Origin: Deltaproteobacteria bacterium
GTDB lineage: Bacteria > Myxococcota_A > Polyangia > Polyangiales > Sandaracinaceae
Length of the DNA: 64,000 bases
Assembly: GCA_017303575.1 (NCBI GenBank)
Contig: JAFLCL010000001.1
Location: forward strand, 1-64,000
Direction of reading: 5' to 3'
This document shows, piece by piece, positions 23,856 to 33,465 of this stretch; within the stretch, counting starts at the first letter, position 1; each line of letters opens with the position of its first letter. The translations under genes and the position numbers were made by a program. A model generated the notes under the pieces. That model searched no databases. It was given only the letters and a program-made list of their open reading frames with translations, and was not told where the DNA came from.

Positions 23856-26800
23856 ATGTCCAGCACCCACGACGCCTCCCCTCCGCACGACGACACGGAC
23901 GTTCTCGTGCAGGTCGATCACGCGCTGACCTACGCGCGTCACGTGCTGCCGAGCCAGGGGCCGCTCGGCGTCTTCGTGCACCACAACACGCTGCACGCGT
24001 TCCAGTCGATGCCGTTCCACGACGCGATCGCGGTGGCGTGCGCGCTGAACGACGGTGAGGGCTATCTGTCGGAGCCGCGCTTCCGCGAAGAGCTCGCGCG
24101 CGGTCGCATCGACGAGATCGACCTCGCGCATGCGCTCGCGCGCCGTGATCGCGTGCGGCCCAACACCGCGCTCGCTGCCTTCGAGGTGAAGGACGTGGAG
24201 CGGCTCATGCTCCGGCACCCGACCGAGAGCGTGCCGTCTGCGATCCGCTTCGCGATCGACGAGGGCGGTGCGCTCGAGGACCCGGGCGCACGCGCGCTGT
24301 TCGAGGCCTGCGAGCGTGTGGTGCGCGCGACTCCGGAGCGCACGCGTGCGCCGATCGCGACCGTCCGAGATGCGCTCCTCGAGCTCGGCACCTCGGATCC
24401 AGCGCTCGTCCCCAACGCCTTCCTCCAGCGCTTTCTCCTCGCGTACCTCGACGAGGGCATGGCGCGGTGGGCGATGCCACACCGTGAGCGAGGCCTGCTC
24501 GTCTGCGCGCGCGAGGTGCTCCGCACCGGCCGCTGGCTCGAGCACCCCGTACACGCCGAGGCTGCCGCGACGATCGAGCGCCTCGAGGCGCGTGGCCTCG
24601 CCCCGCGCGAGATGATCGCGGAGCTGTGCCGTGAGCTCGGGTACCTCGACGACCCACCGATCGCGCGCGACGAAGACGGTCACACCGCGCGCCCGCTCGA
24701 TCAGCGGATCGCGCGACACCTCCTCCTACTGCCGGGCTTTGCCGGCATGATCGCGCGGCTCGAGTCGACGCCCGACGATCGCGCGGACGACGCGCCTCCC
24801 GCGTCGCTCGAGCAGCTCACAGTGCTCCGCCTCGTGCTCGATCTCGCGAGCGCGCGTCAGCTGGCACGATCACTGGACGAGCGCGACGCACCTCGCGCGG
24901 ACTCGCCGAGCCTCGCGCGTGAGCTCGACGCACGGGTGCAGTCGCTGCGTGCCTCGCGCGCTTCCGAGCGGATCACCACGCGGACCTTCCAGCTCTTCGA
25001 GGTCGCGCGGCGCCTCGAGCTGAGCGCGCACGACATCGCGGCGTTCGATCGCCCCAACACCACCGACGACAGCGCCAACGCTCTCTTGCTCGCGATCGAG
25101 TCGTTCGACGCGCCCACGCGCCAGCGAACGTTCCACGAGGCCTACGAGCATCATCACCTACGCGAGATCGTCTCGGCCGTCGCAGAGAACCGCGAGCTCC
25201 CCGCCGCGCCCGCCTCCGCCCTGCCGCGCTTCCAGGTCGCCTTCTGCATCGACGATCGCGAGGAAGGGATCCGTCGCCACTTCGAGTCGCTCGGGCGCGA
25301 TCACGTGACGTTCGGCGTCGCCGGCTTCTTCGGGGTGGCGATGCAGTTCACGTCGCTCGACAACCCGTTCGCGCGAGCCCTCTGCCCGGTGGTGGTCACG
25401 CCTGCGCACGTCGTCAGCGAAGCGAGCGACCCCGCCCACGCGCACCTCGAGTCACGCCGTCGTCTGCGCCGCGCGCTCTGGGCCCGCGCTCGCTACGAGA
25501 CCCTCTACGCCTCGCGCTCGCTCGCACGCGGCGCGATCTTCACCGCCGTGCTCGGCTTCTTCGCGATCGTGCCGCTCGTCCTCCGCGTGACGTTCCCGCG
25601 CGCGACCGATCGCTTCACCAAGCGTCTCGCCTCGTGGCTCTTGCCTACGCCGCGCACGCAGCTCGCGCTCGCGCAGGACGAGGGCCCCGAGACGAGCGGC
25701 GCGCCCTCCGCCCCGCGCATCCTCTTGCCGAGTGAGTCCGCCACGTCGGAGCTGCCGCGCGGCTTCACGCTGCGCGAGCGCGTGCTCCGCGTGAAAGGCA
25801 CGCTCGAGAACCTGGGGCTCACGACGGGCTTCGCTCCGATCGTCGCGCTCTTCGGGCACGGCGCATCCTCGGTGAACAACCCACACCAGTCCGCGTACGA
25901 CTGCGGCGCGTGCGGCGGACGGAACGGCGGCCCCAACGCGCGCGCCTTCGCTGTGCTCGCGAACGATGCCGAGGTGCGCGCGCGCCTCGCGGAAGAGGGC
26001 ATCACGATCCCGGACACCACGTGGTTCGTCGGCGGCTTGCATGACACGACCACCGACGCGATCACGATCTTCGACGAAGACGACGTGCCCCCGGCGCTGC
26101 GCCCGGAGCTCGCCGCCCTGCGTCGTTCGCTCGATCGCGCGCGCCAGCTCTCGGCGCACGAGCGCTGCCGTCGCTTCGAGCACGCACCGGAAGGCGAGAG
26201 CGTCGAGGCCGCGCTGCGACACGTCGAAGAGCGCGCCGTCGATCTCAGCCAGGCGCGACCCGAGTACAACCACGCGACCAACGCCGCATGCATCGTGGGA
26301 CGTCGCGAGCTCACGCGCGGCCTCTTCCTCGATCGTCGGTCGTTCCTCGTGAGCTACGACCCTTCGATCGACGCCGATGGCAGCATCCTCGCGCGCATCC
26401 TCGGCGCGGTGGTGCCCGTCGGCGCGGGCATCAACCTCGAGTATCTCTTCTCGACGGTCGACCCCGAGGTGTGGGGCGCGGGCTCGAAGCTGCCGCACAA
26501 CCTCGGCGCGCTGCTCGGGGTGCTCGAGGGCGCGAGTGGTGATCTCCGCACGGGCCTTCCGAAGCAGATGACCGAGATTCACGAGCCGGTGCGGCTGCTG
26601 TGCATCATCGAGGCATCGGTCGAGACGCTGCTCGCCATCGCCGCGGCGAACGCGGAGGTGCGAGAGCTCGTGACGGGCGAGTGGGTGCGCACCGTCTCGA
26701 TCGATCCCGACACCGGCGTGTTCTCGGTGTACGGCCCCGATGGGTTCACGCCTTACACGCCCGAGCGACGCTCGCTCGCGGAGGTCCCGCGCTGGGAGGC

Positions 26801-26891
26801 GTGGTACGGCGGCAAGCGTGATCACGTCGGGCCCGCGCGCATCGTCGAGACCCGATCGCGCGGCGAGCGCCTCGCGGAGGCCTCGCCATGA
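23856..26891 (+). CDS. dabA: DabA: beta-carbonic-anhydrase-like subunit of the DAB inorganic-carbon system
   Basis: 1011 residues of the DUF2309/UPF0753 family. All four zinc-site residues known from DabA are visible: Cys464 and Asp466 in FCIDDREEG, His668 in FGHGASS and Cys683 in YDCGACGG. The His-to-Cys spacing of 15 equals that of the characterised Halothiobacillus protein. The N-terminal FVHHNTLHAFQSMPFHDA block is also diagnostic. Together with a membrane partner, DabA converts CO2 to bicarbonate vectorially, driven by a cation gradient (family knowledge). It is the first gene of a three-gene operon, overlaps dabB as ATGA and is divergent from the SulP gene. Confidence 0.95.
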   Translation: MSSTHDASPPHDDTDVLVQVDHALTYARHVLPSQGPLGVFVHHNTLHAFQSMPFHDAIAVACALNDGEGYLSEPRFREELARGRIDEIDLAHALARRDRVRPNTALAAFEVKDVERLMLRHPTESVPSAIRFAIDEGGALEDPGARALFEACERVVRATPERTRAPIATVRDALLELGTSDPALVPNAFLQRFLLAYLDEGMARWAMPHRERGLLVCAREVLRTGRWLEHPVHAEAAATIERLEARGLAPREMIAELCRELGYLDDPPIARDEDGHTARPLDQRIARHLLLLPGFAGMIARLESTPDDRADDAPPASLEQLTVLRLVLDLASARQLARSLDERDAPRADSPSLARELDARVQSLRASRASERITTRTFQLFEVARRLELSAHDIAAFDRPNTTDDSANALLLAIESFDAPTRQRTFHEAYEHHHLREIVSAVAENRELPAAPASALPRFQVAFCIDDREEGIRRHFESLGRDHVTFGVAGFFGVAMQFTSLDNPFARALCPVVVTPAHVVSEASDPAHAHLESRRRLRRALWARARYETLYASRSLARGAIFTAVLGFFAIVPLVLRVTFPRATDRFTKRLASWLLPTPRTQLALAQDEGPETSGAPSAPRILLPSESATSELPRGFTLRERVLRVKGTLENLGLTTGFAPIVALFGHGASSVNNPHQSAYDCGACGGRNGGPNARAFAVLANDAEVRARLAEEGITIPDTTWFVGGLHDTTTDAITIFDEDDVPPALRPELAALRRSLDRARQLSAHERCRRFEHAPEGESVEAALRHVEERAVDLSQARPEYNHATNAACIVGRRELTRGLFLDRRSFLVSYDPSIDADGSILARILGAVVPVGAGINLEYLFSTVDPEVWGAGSKLPHNLGALLGVLEGASGDLRTGLPKQMTEIHEPVRLLCIIEASVETLLAIAAANAEVRELVTGEWVRTVSIDPDTGVFSVYGPDGFTPYTPERRSLAEVPRWEAWYGGKRDHVGPARIVETRSRGERLAEASP

Positions 26892-28354
26892 GCCCGAGCC
26901 CCGAAGGAAGCGCCGTGTTGCACTGGCTCGTCCTCGCGATCCCGGCAGCGCCGCTCCTCATCGCGCTCCTCCTCGGTGCGTTGATGATGCTCGGTCGCGC
27001 GCTCCGCGAGCGCGAGATCGTGTTCCTCGCGAGCGTCGGAGTGGGCGTGTCGTTCCTCGCCTCGATCGCCGCCACGTTCGTGTTCGCGCGCGGCGACTCG
27101 CACGCGATCGAGCTCCACTACGGCCAGCTCTACGCGCTGCCTGGTCACGTGTTCGGCCTCGAGCTCCTGGTCGATCGCCTCTCGATCGCGATGGTCCTCA
27201 CCACCGGCGTGGTGACCGCCCTCGTGACGCGCTTCTCCATCCGCTACCTGCACCGCGATCCAGGCTTCCTGCGCTTCTTCGTGCTCTTGTCGATCTTCGA
27301 CGCAGGCATGCAGATCCTCGTGCTCGCGGGCAGCTACGACCTGCTCTTCATCGGCTGGGAGATGGTCGGTCTCTCGTCGTTCCTCCTCGTGGCGTTCTTC
27401 CAGCTGCGCAACGGCCCCGTGCGCGGCGGTCTGCGCGCGTTCGTCACGTACCGTATGACGGACGTGGGTCTGCTCGTCGCGGGCGTGCTGCTCCACCAGG
27501 CCACGGGCAGCTCGCAGCTCGAGGCAGCGTTCGGCAGCGGCGCATGGCCGCATGCGAGCACGCACCTCGACGCCTCCGCCACGACACCGATCGCGCTCGC
27601 CCTCTTGCTCTCGACGATCGGAAAGAGCGCGCTCTTCCCTGCGAGCGGCTGGCTCCCTCGGGCCATGGAGGGACCGACGCCCTCGAGCGCGCTCTTCTAC
27701 GGCGCGCTCTCGGTGCACGCGGGCATCTACCTGCTCCTGCGGTCGGCGCCGCTCTTCGAGTCGACGCCGATCGGATCGGTCGTGCTGATCGTGATCGGTG
27801 CACTCACCGTCGTCACCTCGAGCCTCGCGGGCCGTGTGCAGAGCGACATCAAGGGCGCGCTCGCGTACGCCACCTCCTCGCAGGTGGGGCTGATGGCGCT
27901 CGGCGTGGGCGTCGCGGCGCTCACGCGGTCGGGGTGGCTCGCGATCCTCGTCGTCGCGTACATGGTGGCGCACGCGTTCCTCCGCACGCTCCAGCTCCTG
28001 CGCGCCCCTTCCGCGCTGCGCGATGCGCAGGAGATCGCTGCCGCGCTCCCGGACGTGCGACGCGGCGCGCATGCGAGCTCACACTTCGTGCCCGAGCGGG
28101 CGCGAGAGCTCCTGCATCACCTCGCGTACCACCGCTTCTTCCTCGACGAGCTCCTCGATCGCGCGCTCGTCGCGCCCACGCTCGCGCTCGCGCGCGCCGC
28201 CGACGACCTCGAGCGTCGGTGGGTGGCGACGCTGGCAGGCCTCCCGGTGAACGAGCAGCCTCGCGAGCCGAGGGCGACCGACGCTGCGCGCACGAGCACC
28301 TCCACAGCGCCCGCCGAGCCCCGAGACGCGCGCGAGAAGGTCGAGCCCGCCTGA
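26888..28354 (+). CDS. dabB: DabB: NuoL/antiporter-like membrane subunit
   Basis: 488 residues with about 13 membrane helices of the proton-conducting antiporter family. Conserved blocks: LLFIGWEMVGLSSFLLVAFF with the helix-5 Glu, STIGKSALFPASGWLPRAME with the central Lys, and TPSSALFYGALSVHAGIYLL. A charged C-terminal cytoplasmic tail of about 130 residues follows the last helix. It pairs with DabA in the membrane. It overlaps dabA by 4 bases and the next gene by one base, so all three are one translational unit. Confidence 0.92.
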   Translation: MSPSPEGSAVLHWLVLAIPAAPLLIALLLGALMMLGRALREREIVFLASVGVGVSFLASIAATFVFARGDSHAIELHYGQLYALPGHVFGLELLVDRLSIAMVLTTGVVTALVTRFSIRYLHRDPGFLRFFVLLSIFDAGMQILVLAGSYDLLFIGWEMVGLSSFLLVAFFQLRNGPVRGGLRAFVTYRMTDVGLLVAGVLLHQATGSSQLEAAFGSGAWPHASTHLDASATTPIALALLLSTIGKSALFPASGWLPRAMEGPTPSSALFYGALSVHAGIYLLLRSAPLFESTPIGSVVLIVIGALTVVTSSLAGRVQSDIKGALAYATSSQVGLMALGVGVAALTRSGWLAILVVAYMVAHAFLRTLQLLRAPSALRDAQEIAAALPDVRRGAHASSHFVPERARELLHHLAYHRFFLDELLDRALVAPTLALARAADDLERRWVATLAGLPVNEQPREPRATDAARTSTSTAPAEPRDAREKVEPA

Positions 28355-29841
28355 TGTCGCTCCTCACCGCGATCCCGTGGCCCACGCTGCTCGTGCTCAC
28401 CCCGTTCCTCGGCGGCCTCCTCGCGCTGCGGCTCCCGGATCAGCGCGCGCGTCTGGGCGTCGGCCTCGTCGTCACGGGCCTCGTGCTCGTGGTGAGCGCT
28501 GCGCTGGCGGCGTCGTTCCTCGTCACCCACGACGCCCCGCCGATCGAAGATCTCTCGGCCCCGCTGCCGCTCGTCGCGGCGCGATGGCACCTCGGCATCG
28601 ACGAGCTCGCCGCGCCGTTCCTGCCGCTCACCGCGCTGCTCGTCGTGCTGCTCCTCGTCGCCGCGCCCAAGCGCGAGCTCGCGGGCCCGATGATCCCCGC
28701 GATCCTCTTCACCGAGGCTGCGACCATCGGCGTCTACACCTCGCTCGACCTCGCTTGCCTCGCGCTCTTCTGGCTCGCGTCTCTCGTGCCCGGCGCGTAC
28801 GCGCTGCGCGAGTCCATCCCGGCGGGCGGCAAGGGCCGTGCGTTTCGCGCGTACGGTGTGTTCCTCGTGCTCGGGGCGCTTCCGCTCGCGGCGGCCGTCG
28901 TGTGGATCGTGTCCGCGCGGGCGGGCAGCCCGCTCCCGTTCGATCTCACCGCACCCGAGCCCGCCCTCGATCCCGCCTCGCAGCTGCCCATCTTCTTCCT
29001 CCTCGCGATCGCGCTGCTCGTTCGCAAGGCCGTCGTGCCGTTCCACTCGTGGCTGCCCGTGCTCGCCGAGCGCGGCCCGATCGCGATCACCGCGCTCCTC
29101 ATCTCCACCCACCTCGGCGCCTTCCTCGCGAGCCGCGTGATGCTGCCGCTCCTCCCCGAGGCCTCGGCAGAGGTGTTCCCGTGGATCGCCGATCTCGCGC
29201 TCGCGAGCGCCGTGTACGGGAGCCTGCTCGGCCTCGCGCAGACGGATCTGCGCCGCATGCTCGGCTTCGTGCTCACGAGCCAGATGGGCCTGGTGCTCGT
29301 GGGCGTCGCCGAGGCCAACCGCGAGAGCCTGCACGGCGCCCTCCTCCAGATGCTCGCGCTCGGTCTCTCGAGCACCGGCCTCCTCCTCTGCGCCTCCCAG
29401 CTCGAGGTGCGCGCAGGCACGACGGATGTCCGCCAGCTCGGCGGCGCGGCAGCACGCTTTCCGTTCCTCGCGGGCGCGTCCTTCGTGCTCGGGCTCGCGT
29501 CGATCGGATTCCCCGGCAGCTTGATGTTCGTCTCGGAGGATCTGCTCCTCCATGGCCTCCTCGGCTCGCACCCGATCGAGGCCATCGGCCTCGTGATCGT
29601 CACAGCGCTCAATGGCGTCACGATCGTGCGCGGCTTCTTCCTCGCGTTCCTCGGCACGAGCCGTCGCCCGCTCGGGCTCACGGTCCCCGACCTGTCGACG
29701 CGCGAGCGCTTCGTCGCGATCACGCTCGCCGCCGTGCTCCTCGCGACGGGCCTGACGCCGACGCCGCTGCTCCTGGCGCGTGAGCGAGTCGTGCTCGCGC
29801 TCACGCGCGGGTCCTCGACACACGCGGTCGGAGGGCACTGA
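28354..29841 (+). CDS. Second NuoL/M/N-like antiporter subunit of the DAB operon
   Basis: 495 residues with about 14 membrane helices. Family features include IGVYTSLDLACLALFWLAS in helix 5, RKAVVPFHSWLPVLAERGP with the conserved Lys and the WLP motif, and GLAQTDLRRMLGFVLTSQMG. It is only distantly similar to the dabB product, so it is not a simple duplication. Classical DAB systems have one such subunit, so this makes a three-protein version. Start ATG 28354 shares its A with the TGA of dabB. Confidence 0.88.
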   Translation: MSLLTAIPWPTLLVLTPFLGGLLALRLPDQRARLGVGLVVTGLVLVVSAALAASFLVTHDAPPIEDLSAPLPLVAARWHLGIDELAAPFLPLTALLVVLLLVAAPKRELAGPMIPAILFTEAATIGVYTSLDLACLALFWLASLVPGAYALRESIPAGGKGRAFRAYGVFLVLGALPLAAAVVWIVSARAGSPLPFDLTAPEPALDPASQLPIFFLLAIALLVRKAVVPFHSWLPVLAERGPIAITALLISTHLGAFLASRVMLPLLPEASAEVFPWIADLALASAVYGSLLGLAQTDLRRMLGFVLTSQMGLVLVGVAEANRESLHGALLQMLALGLSSTGLLLCASQLEVRAGTTDVRQLGGAAARFPFLAGASFVLGLASIGFPGSLMFVSEDLLLHGLLGSHPIEAIGLVIVTALNGVTIVRGFFLAFLGTSRRPLGLTVPDLSTRERFVAITLAAVLLATGLTPTPLLLARERVVLALTRGSSTHAVGGH

Positions 29842-29853
29842 CTCCGCGTCAGT
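29837..29853. terminator. Short hairpin spanning two convergent stop codons
   Basis: ACTGAC (29837-29842) pairs with GTCAGT (29848-29853). The arms hold the TGA of the DAB operon's last gene and the TGA of the convergent phosphodiesterase gene. Same geometry as at 7077-7101. Termination is inferred. Confidence 0.4.
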
Positions 29854-31540
29854 CCACGTAGCCCAGCGCGCGCAGCCGCGCCTCGGTCCGGGCGAGATCG
29901 TTCGAGGCCGTGCGCGTCACCGGCGCGTCGGGGAGCGCGACGAAGGGCGATCCCTCGACCCGACCAAGCACCTCGTCGAGCACGCGACCGGAGGCGTGCG
30001 CGGGCGCCGCGAGCCCCATGCGCGCGAGCAGCGTGGAGGTCGCGTCCGCGATGCGCGCATCGATCTCTCCGATCGCGCGCACCGAAGGGCCCACCGCGAG
30101 GTAGAGCCCGCGATCACGATGGCTCCCCGCCAGGCTGCGTCCCTTGCGCCCACGGAGCTCGGCCGGCTCGAGCCGACGCATCACGCGAGCCTCGGGATCG
30201 TCGTTCGACGGCATCACGTTGTACGTGGCGCCCGCCGCACGCGTCTCGCGATCGAGCGCGAGCTCGACGATCACGTCGGGCGCGCGATCGACGTGCGGCC
30301 CTTCGTAGAGCGACGCGCGCGCATGGAGCGCCTGCACCACGGGCTCGTTCGTCCACGGATCGCGCAGCGCGAACAGAGCGTCCTCGAGCGCCGCGAGCAC
30401 GCGCGGCACGTCCTCTCTGTCGAGCACACCCTCGGGCTCGCGGCCGCGCAGGTTGAAGTGCAGGGCAGGGAAATAGTTGAGCTCGTCCGAGAACACGCGC
30501 GTGCGCGCGAAGTCGATCGCCGCAAAGCGCGTGCGTGACTCGAGCAGCCCCGGCAGCGCACGACCGAACGCGTGGAAGAGCGCGTGCTTCATCCGCGGAG
30601 GCACGCGCTGCATCGCCTCGGCGCGGAGTCGGTCACGCAGCGTCGGCGCGTGACGCGCGCCTCCGCGGAACGCGAGAAAACCAAGCGATTCGAGCGCACG
30701 GTTGAGGTACAGCACCTTGTCGCTCGAGGGCCCCGAGCCGTGATCGCTGACGATCGTCAGCTCCACCTCGGGACCCGCTTCTTCGACCAACCGTGCGACA
30801 GCACGATCGAGCGCGCGGTACACGCGCGGGTAGCCGTCGCGCTCGTCGTCCGTCGCGTCGCTCGGATGTCGCGGCGAGCTCTCGTCCCACAGCGCGTAGA
30901 GGTGGTGCGAGGCCGTGTCGCTCTCTCCGAAATAGAAGGCGAACAGATCCCAGTCGCGATCGGCGAGCAGGTGTGACGCGAGCTCCGTGCGCGCGTCCAC
31001 ACGGGCTTCGAGCTTCTGGCCGAGCGCGCCGTGCCAGCCCGGACGGTCGGCGACGAACTCGTCCACCTCGTCGAAGCGCAGCGGGCCGAAGCGCGCCGTG
31101 AGCTCGCGATGGAGCGACGGCGGGTGCACGTAGCCCTCGTCTGCCTCGAAGTCGACGGGCGAGTCCCAGCCGCTCACGAACACGCCGTGCGCGAGCGGCT
31201 CGGGCGGAAACGTCGCGGGAAAGCCGACGATCGCGCACGACAGGCCGAGTCGATCGAGGCGCGCAGCGATCGTCGGCACCGCCCGCACGGTGCCGCCCGT
31301 GAACGCGATGCGCGTCCCCACGCGCGTCGTGAAGTCGAAGACGCCATGCGTGCCGGGATCGACGCCGGTGAGGAACGTCGTCCAGTTCGGCAGCGTCGCG
31401 CACGGCACCACGCTGCGCAGGCGCGCCCACGCGCCCTTCTCTCGCAACGCGAACAGCGTCGGGAGCGCATCGCGCCCCATGCGCTCGATCACGTCGACGT
31501 CGGCCCCGTCGAGGCCGATCACGAGGTGTCGCGCGCTCAT
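29849..31540 (-). CDS. Type I phosphodiesterase / nucleotide pyrophosphatase-fold hydrolase
   Basis: 563 residues of the alkaline-phosphatase superfamily. The first metal-binding segment is LVIGLDGADVDVI, the nucleophile region is PCATLPNWTTFLTGVDPGTH, and later metal ligands sit in YFGESDTASHH and TIVSDHGSGPSSDK. The C-terminal part ends DLARTEARLRALGYVD, common in this phosphodiesterase group. No signal peptide, so cytoplasmic. The substrate is unknown. It ends eight bases from the DAB operon in convergent orientation and precedes the DUF1385 gene by 15 bases. Confidence 0.85.
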   Translation of the reverse strand: MSARHLVIGLDGADVDVIERMGRDALPTLFALREKGAWARLRSVVPCATLPNWTTFLTGVDPGTHGVFDFTTRVGTRIAFTGGTVRAVPTIAARLDRLGLSCAIVGFPATFPPEPLAHGVFVSGWDSPVDFEADEGYVHPPSLHRELTARFGPLRFDEVDEFVADRPGWHGALGQKLEARVDARTELASHLLADRDWDLFAFYFGESDTASHHLYALWDESSPRHPSDATDDERDGYPRVYRALDRAVARLVEEAGPEVELTIVSDHGSGPSSDKVLYLNRALESLGFLAFRGGARHAPTLRDRLRAEAMQRVPPRMKHALFHAFGRALPGLLESRTRFAAIDFARTRVFSDELNYFPALHFNLRGREPEGVLDREDVPRVLAALEDALFALRDPWTNEPVVQALHARASLYEGPHVDRAPDVIVELALDRETRAAGATYNVMPSNDDPEARVMRRLEPAELRGRKGRSLAGSHRDRGLYLAVGPSVRAIGEIDARIADATSTLLARMGLAAPAHASGRVLDEVLGRVEGSPFVALPDAPVTRTASNDLARTEARLRALGYVD

Positions 31541-31555
31541 CGCGTCAGCGCTCGT

Positions 31556-32638
31556 TCACTCGGCGGGCTGAGGCGCGCCGAAGCGCGCGAGCACGCCCTC
31601 GAGCGATCCGAAGACCTCGGTGCGCTCGTCCGAGGTCGCCGTCACGCCGACCTTCTCGCGCCACACAGCGCTCTGCATCGCAGCGATCGCGACCTCGATC
31701 TGCTGCGCGTCCGGCTCGCGCGTCGTGATCTTCTGGAAGAGGAAGCCCGGGTAGTTCACGAAGCGCAGCGGCCCCGTCGACAGATGACGCGCGGAGAAGC
31801 GCTGGAGCTCGTAGCCGATCGCGGCCGTGGGAACGAGCAACGTGATGCGCAGCGCCAGCGTCTGGATCTGACCGAAGATGCCCTCGGCGTGCGGCAGAAC
31901 GATGGGCGTCACCGCGCTGCCGATGAGGATCGACAGCACCACCACGACGATGAGGAACGTCGTGCCGCACCGCGGATGGAGGGCCGACTGCGCCTTCACG
32001 TTCTCGACGGTGAGCGGCAGGCCCGCTTCGTAGGCGTAGATCGTCTTGTGCTCGGCACCGTGGTACTGGAACACGCGACGGATCTCCTCGATCCGGCTGA
32101 TGAAGAGCATGTAGCCCGTCAGCACGAGGAGCTTGAAGCCGCCCGTCAGCGCGTGGAACGCGAAGTCCTGCACGCCGAGGTCCCAGCCGAGCAGGCGACA
32201 GAGGCCCGCCGCCAGGCCCTGCGGCAACGCGACGAAGAGGCCGATCGCGAACAGCATCGAGACGAGCATCATCACGCGGGTGCCGCCCGATCCTGCGTCC
32301 GCGTCGGCCTTCGCGACGCCGGCGACGGGCGCGACCTCGCCGCGAGAATCGGCGAGCTCGGTCCCGCTGGCCGGCACCATCTGCTGATCGGCCGAGAATT
32401 GCAGGGCCTTGTAGCCGAGCGACATCGACTCGACGAGCGTCACCACGCCGCGCACGAGCGGCCACTTGCGCCACGCGCCCGACGATCCCGCGACCGGCCC
32501 CTCGCGCACGACGATCTCACCGTTGGGGCGACGCACCGCGACGGCCAGGCCCGTCGGCGATCGCATCATCACGCCCTCGATGACGGCCTGCCCACCGATG
32601 TAGGGACGGGCTGCGTTGGCTCCGGGGTCCGCGCTCAT
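31556..32638 (-). CDS. DUF1385 (YqhQ-like) membrane protein
   Basis: 360 residues. Family blocks: IGGQAVIEGVMMRSP at the N-terminus, VFQYHGAEHKTIYAYE and HPRCGTTFLIVVVVLS in the middle, and VNYPGFLFQKITTREPD near the end. Four or so membrane helices lie between residues 120 and 280. DUF1385 proteins often sit next to rpmE and prfA. Here rpmE is the next gene upstream but prfA is not in the window. Start ATG 32638 (MSADPGANA). Function not established. Confidence 0.88.
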   Translation of the reverse strand: MSADPGANAARPYIGGQAVIEGVMMRSPTGLAVAVRRPNGEIVVREGPVAGSSGAWRKWPLVRGVVTLVESMSLGYKALQFSADQQMVPASGTELADSRGEVAPVAGVAKADADAGSGGTRVMMLVSMLFAIGLFVALPQGLAAGLCRLLGWDLGVQDFAFHALTGGFKLLVLTGYMLFISRIEEIRRVFQYHGAEHKTIYAYEAGLPLTVENVKAQSALHPRCGTTFLIVVVVLSILIGSAVTPIVLPHAEGIFGQIQTLALRITLLVPTAAIGYELQRFSARHLSTGPLRFVNYPGFLFQKITTREPDAQQIEVAIAAMQSAVWREKVGVTATSDERTEVFGSLEGVLARFGAPQPAE

Positions 32639-32706
32639 GGCGGACGACTCTGCATCGGATGGCGTCCGCGCGCATCTCGCCGTGTTGCGAGTCCCTGGAA
32701 ACGACG

Positions 32707-32739
32707 AGAGCCGCAGCACCTCGCGGTGTCTGCGGCTCT
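32707..32739. terminator. Terminator downstream of rpmE
   Basis: AGAGCCGCAGCACC (32707-32720) pairs with GGTGTCTGCGGCTCT (32725-32739), with one bulge and a 4-base loop. On the minus strand it follows the rpmE stop by 27 bases and is followed by TCGTCGTTTCC. It separates rpmE from the DUF1385 gene. Confidence 0.7.
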
Positions 32740-32766
32740 GTCACGACGAAGGGATTCGCGGGAAAC

Positions 32767-32982
32767 TCAGGCCTTCGCGGGCGCCTTCTTCTCGTACTTC
32801 TTGCGGAAGCGCTCGACGCGGCCGGCCGTGTCGAGGATGCGCTGCTTGCCCGTGAAGAACGGGTGGCACGCGGAGCAGATGTCCACCGTGAACGAGCCGC
32901 GCGTCGAGCCAGTCTTGTAGCTCGCGCCGCAGGCGCAGTTGATCACGGCTTCCTTGTAATTCGGGTGGATGCCTTCCTTCAT
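32767..32982 (-). CDS. rpmE: 50S ribosomal protein L31 (zinc-binding type)
   Basis: 71 residues beginning [19 protein letters not shown] and containing [14 protein letters not shown], the L31 signature. Cys residues in NCACG and DICSAC make it the zinc-binding form. ATG 32982 follows a GGAAGG ribosome site. It stands apart from the main ribosomal cluster, with its own promoter and terminator. Confidence 0.97.
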   Translation of the reverse strand: MKEGIHPNYKEAVINCACGASYKTGSTRGSFTVDICSACHPFFTGKQRILDTAGRVERFRKKYEKKAPAKA

Positions 32983-33053
32983 GGGACCTTCCGACCTCCG
33001 CGCCTCGCCGTGAGCGTCCCCTGTGGACGACCGGGAAGATGAGAGGGTCGGCG

Positions 33054-33082
33054 GATCTAGCGAACGATCGAGCGGTCCGCAA
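33054..33082 (-). promoter_or_regulatory. Candidate rpmE promoter
   Basis: On the minus strand, TTGCGG (33082-33077), 17 bases, TAGATC (33059-33054). Its extended -10 GCTAGATCC is identical to that of the candidate at 47044-47072. Transcription would start about 65 bases before rpmE. Confidence 0.5.
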
Positions 33083-33186
33083 CCCATCCCGACGATTGGC
33101 CAGCGGACCGGGCAGCCGTTTTGCGGTACGACGGTGCTCCGAAAATTTGCCGCGCGCGCATGCGCTCGCGTAGGAGGGTCGATCTC

Positions 33187-33465
33187 ATGGCTCTGAAGCG
33201 GATCCACTTGGTGATCCGAGGACGTGTCCAGGGCGTGTACTACCGCGCCTCGGCTGTCCGCGAGGCGAAGCGTCTCGGCCTCACCGGCTGGGTGAAGAAC
33301 CGCCCAGACAGTGGCGTGGAGCTCGTCGCCGAAGGTGAAGAGGACCAGGTGAAGGACTTCCTCGCATGGGCTCAACACGGACCATCCACAGCACGCGTCG
33401 ACAAGATCGACACCCGCTGGCGCAGCTACACCGGCGAGTTCGCGAGCTTCACGATCGAGGGCTGA
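33187..33465 (+). CDS. acyP: Acylphosphatase
   Basis: 92 residues. The active-site loop is [12 protein letters not shown], with the phosphate-binding Arg, and the catalytic Asn lies in [12 protein letters not shown]. It hydrolyses acyl phosphates (family knowledge). ATG 33187 is supported by AGGAGGG nine bases upstream. The stop TGA overlaps the likely start of the next gene. It is divergent from rpmE with 204 bases between. Confidence 0.94.
   Translation: MALKRIHLVIRGRVQGVYYRASAVREAKRLGLTGWVKNRPDSGVELVAEGEEDQVKDFLAWAQHGPSTARVDKIDTRWRSYTGEFASFTIEG

Noticed and set aside
26740..29841. A 1033-codon plus-strand frame that would fuse a long basic N-terminus to the second antiporter subunit.
   Set aside because: The part before 28354 lies out of frame across dabA and dabB and is Arg/Pro/Ala-rich nonsense; the true start is the ATG overlapping the dabB stop.
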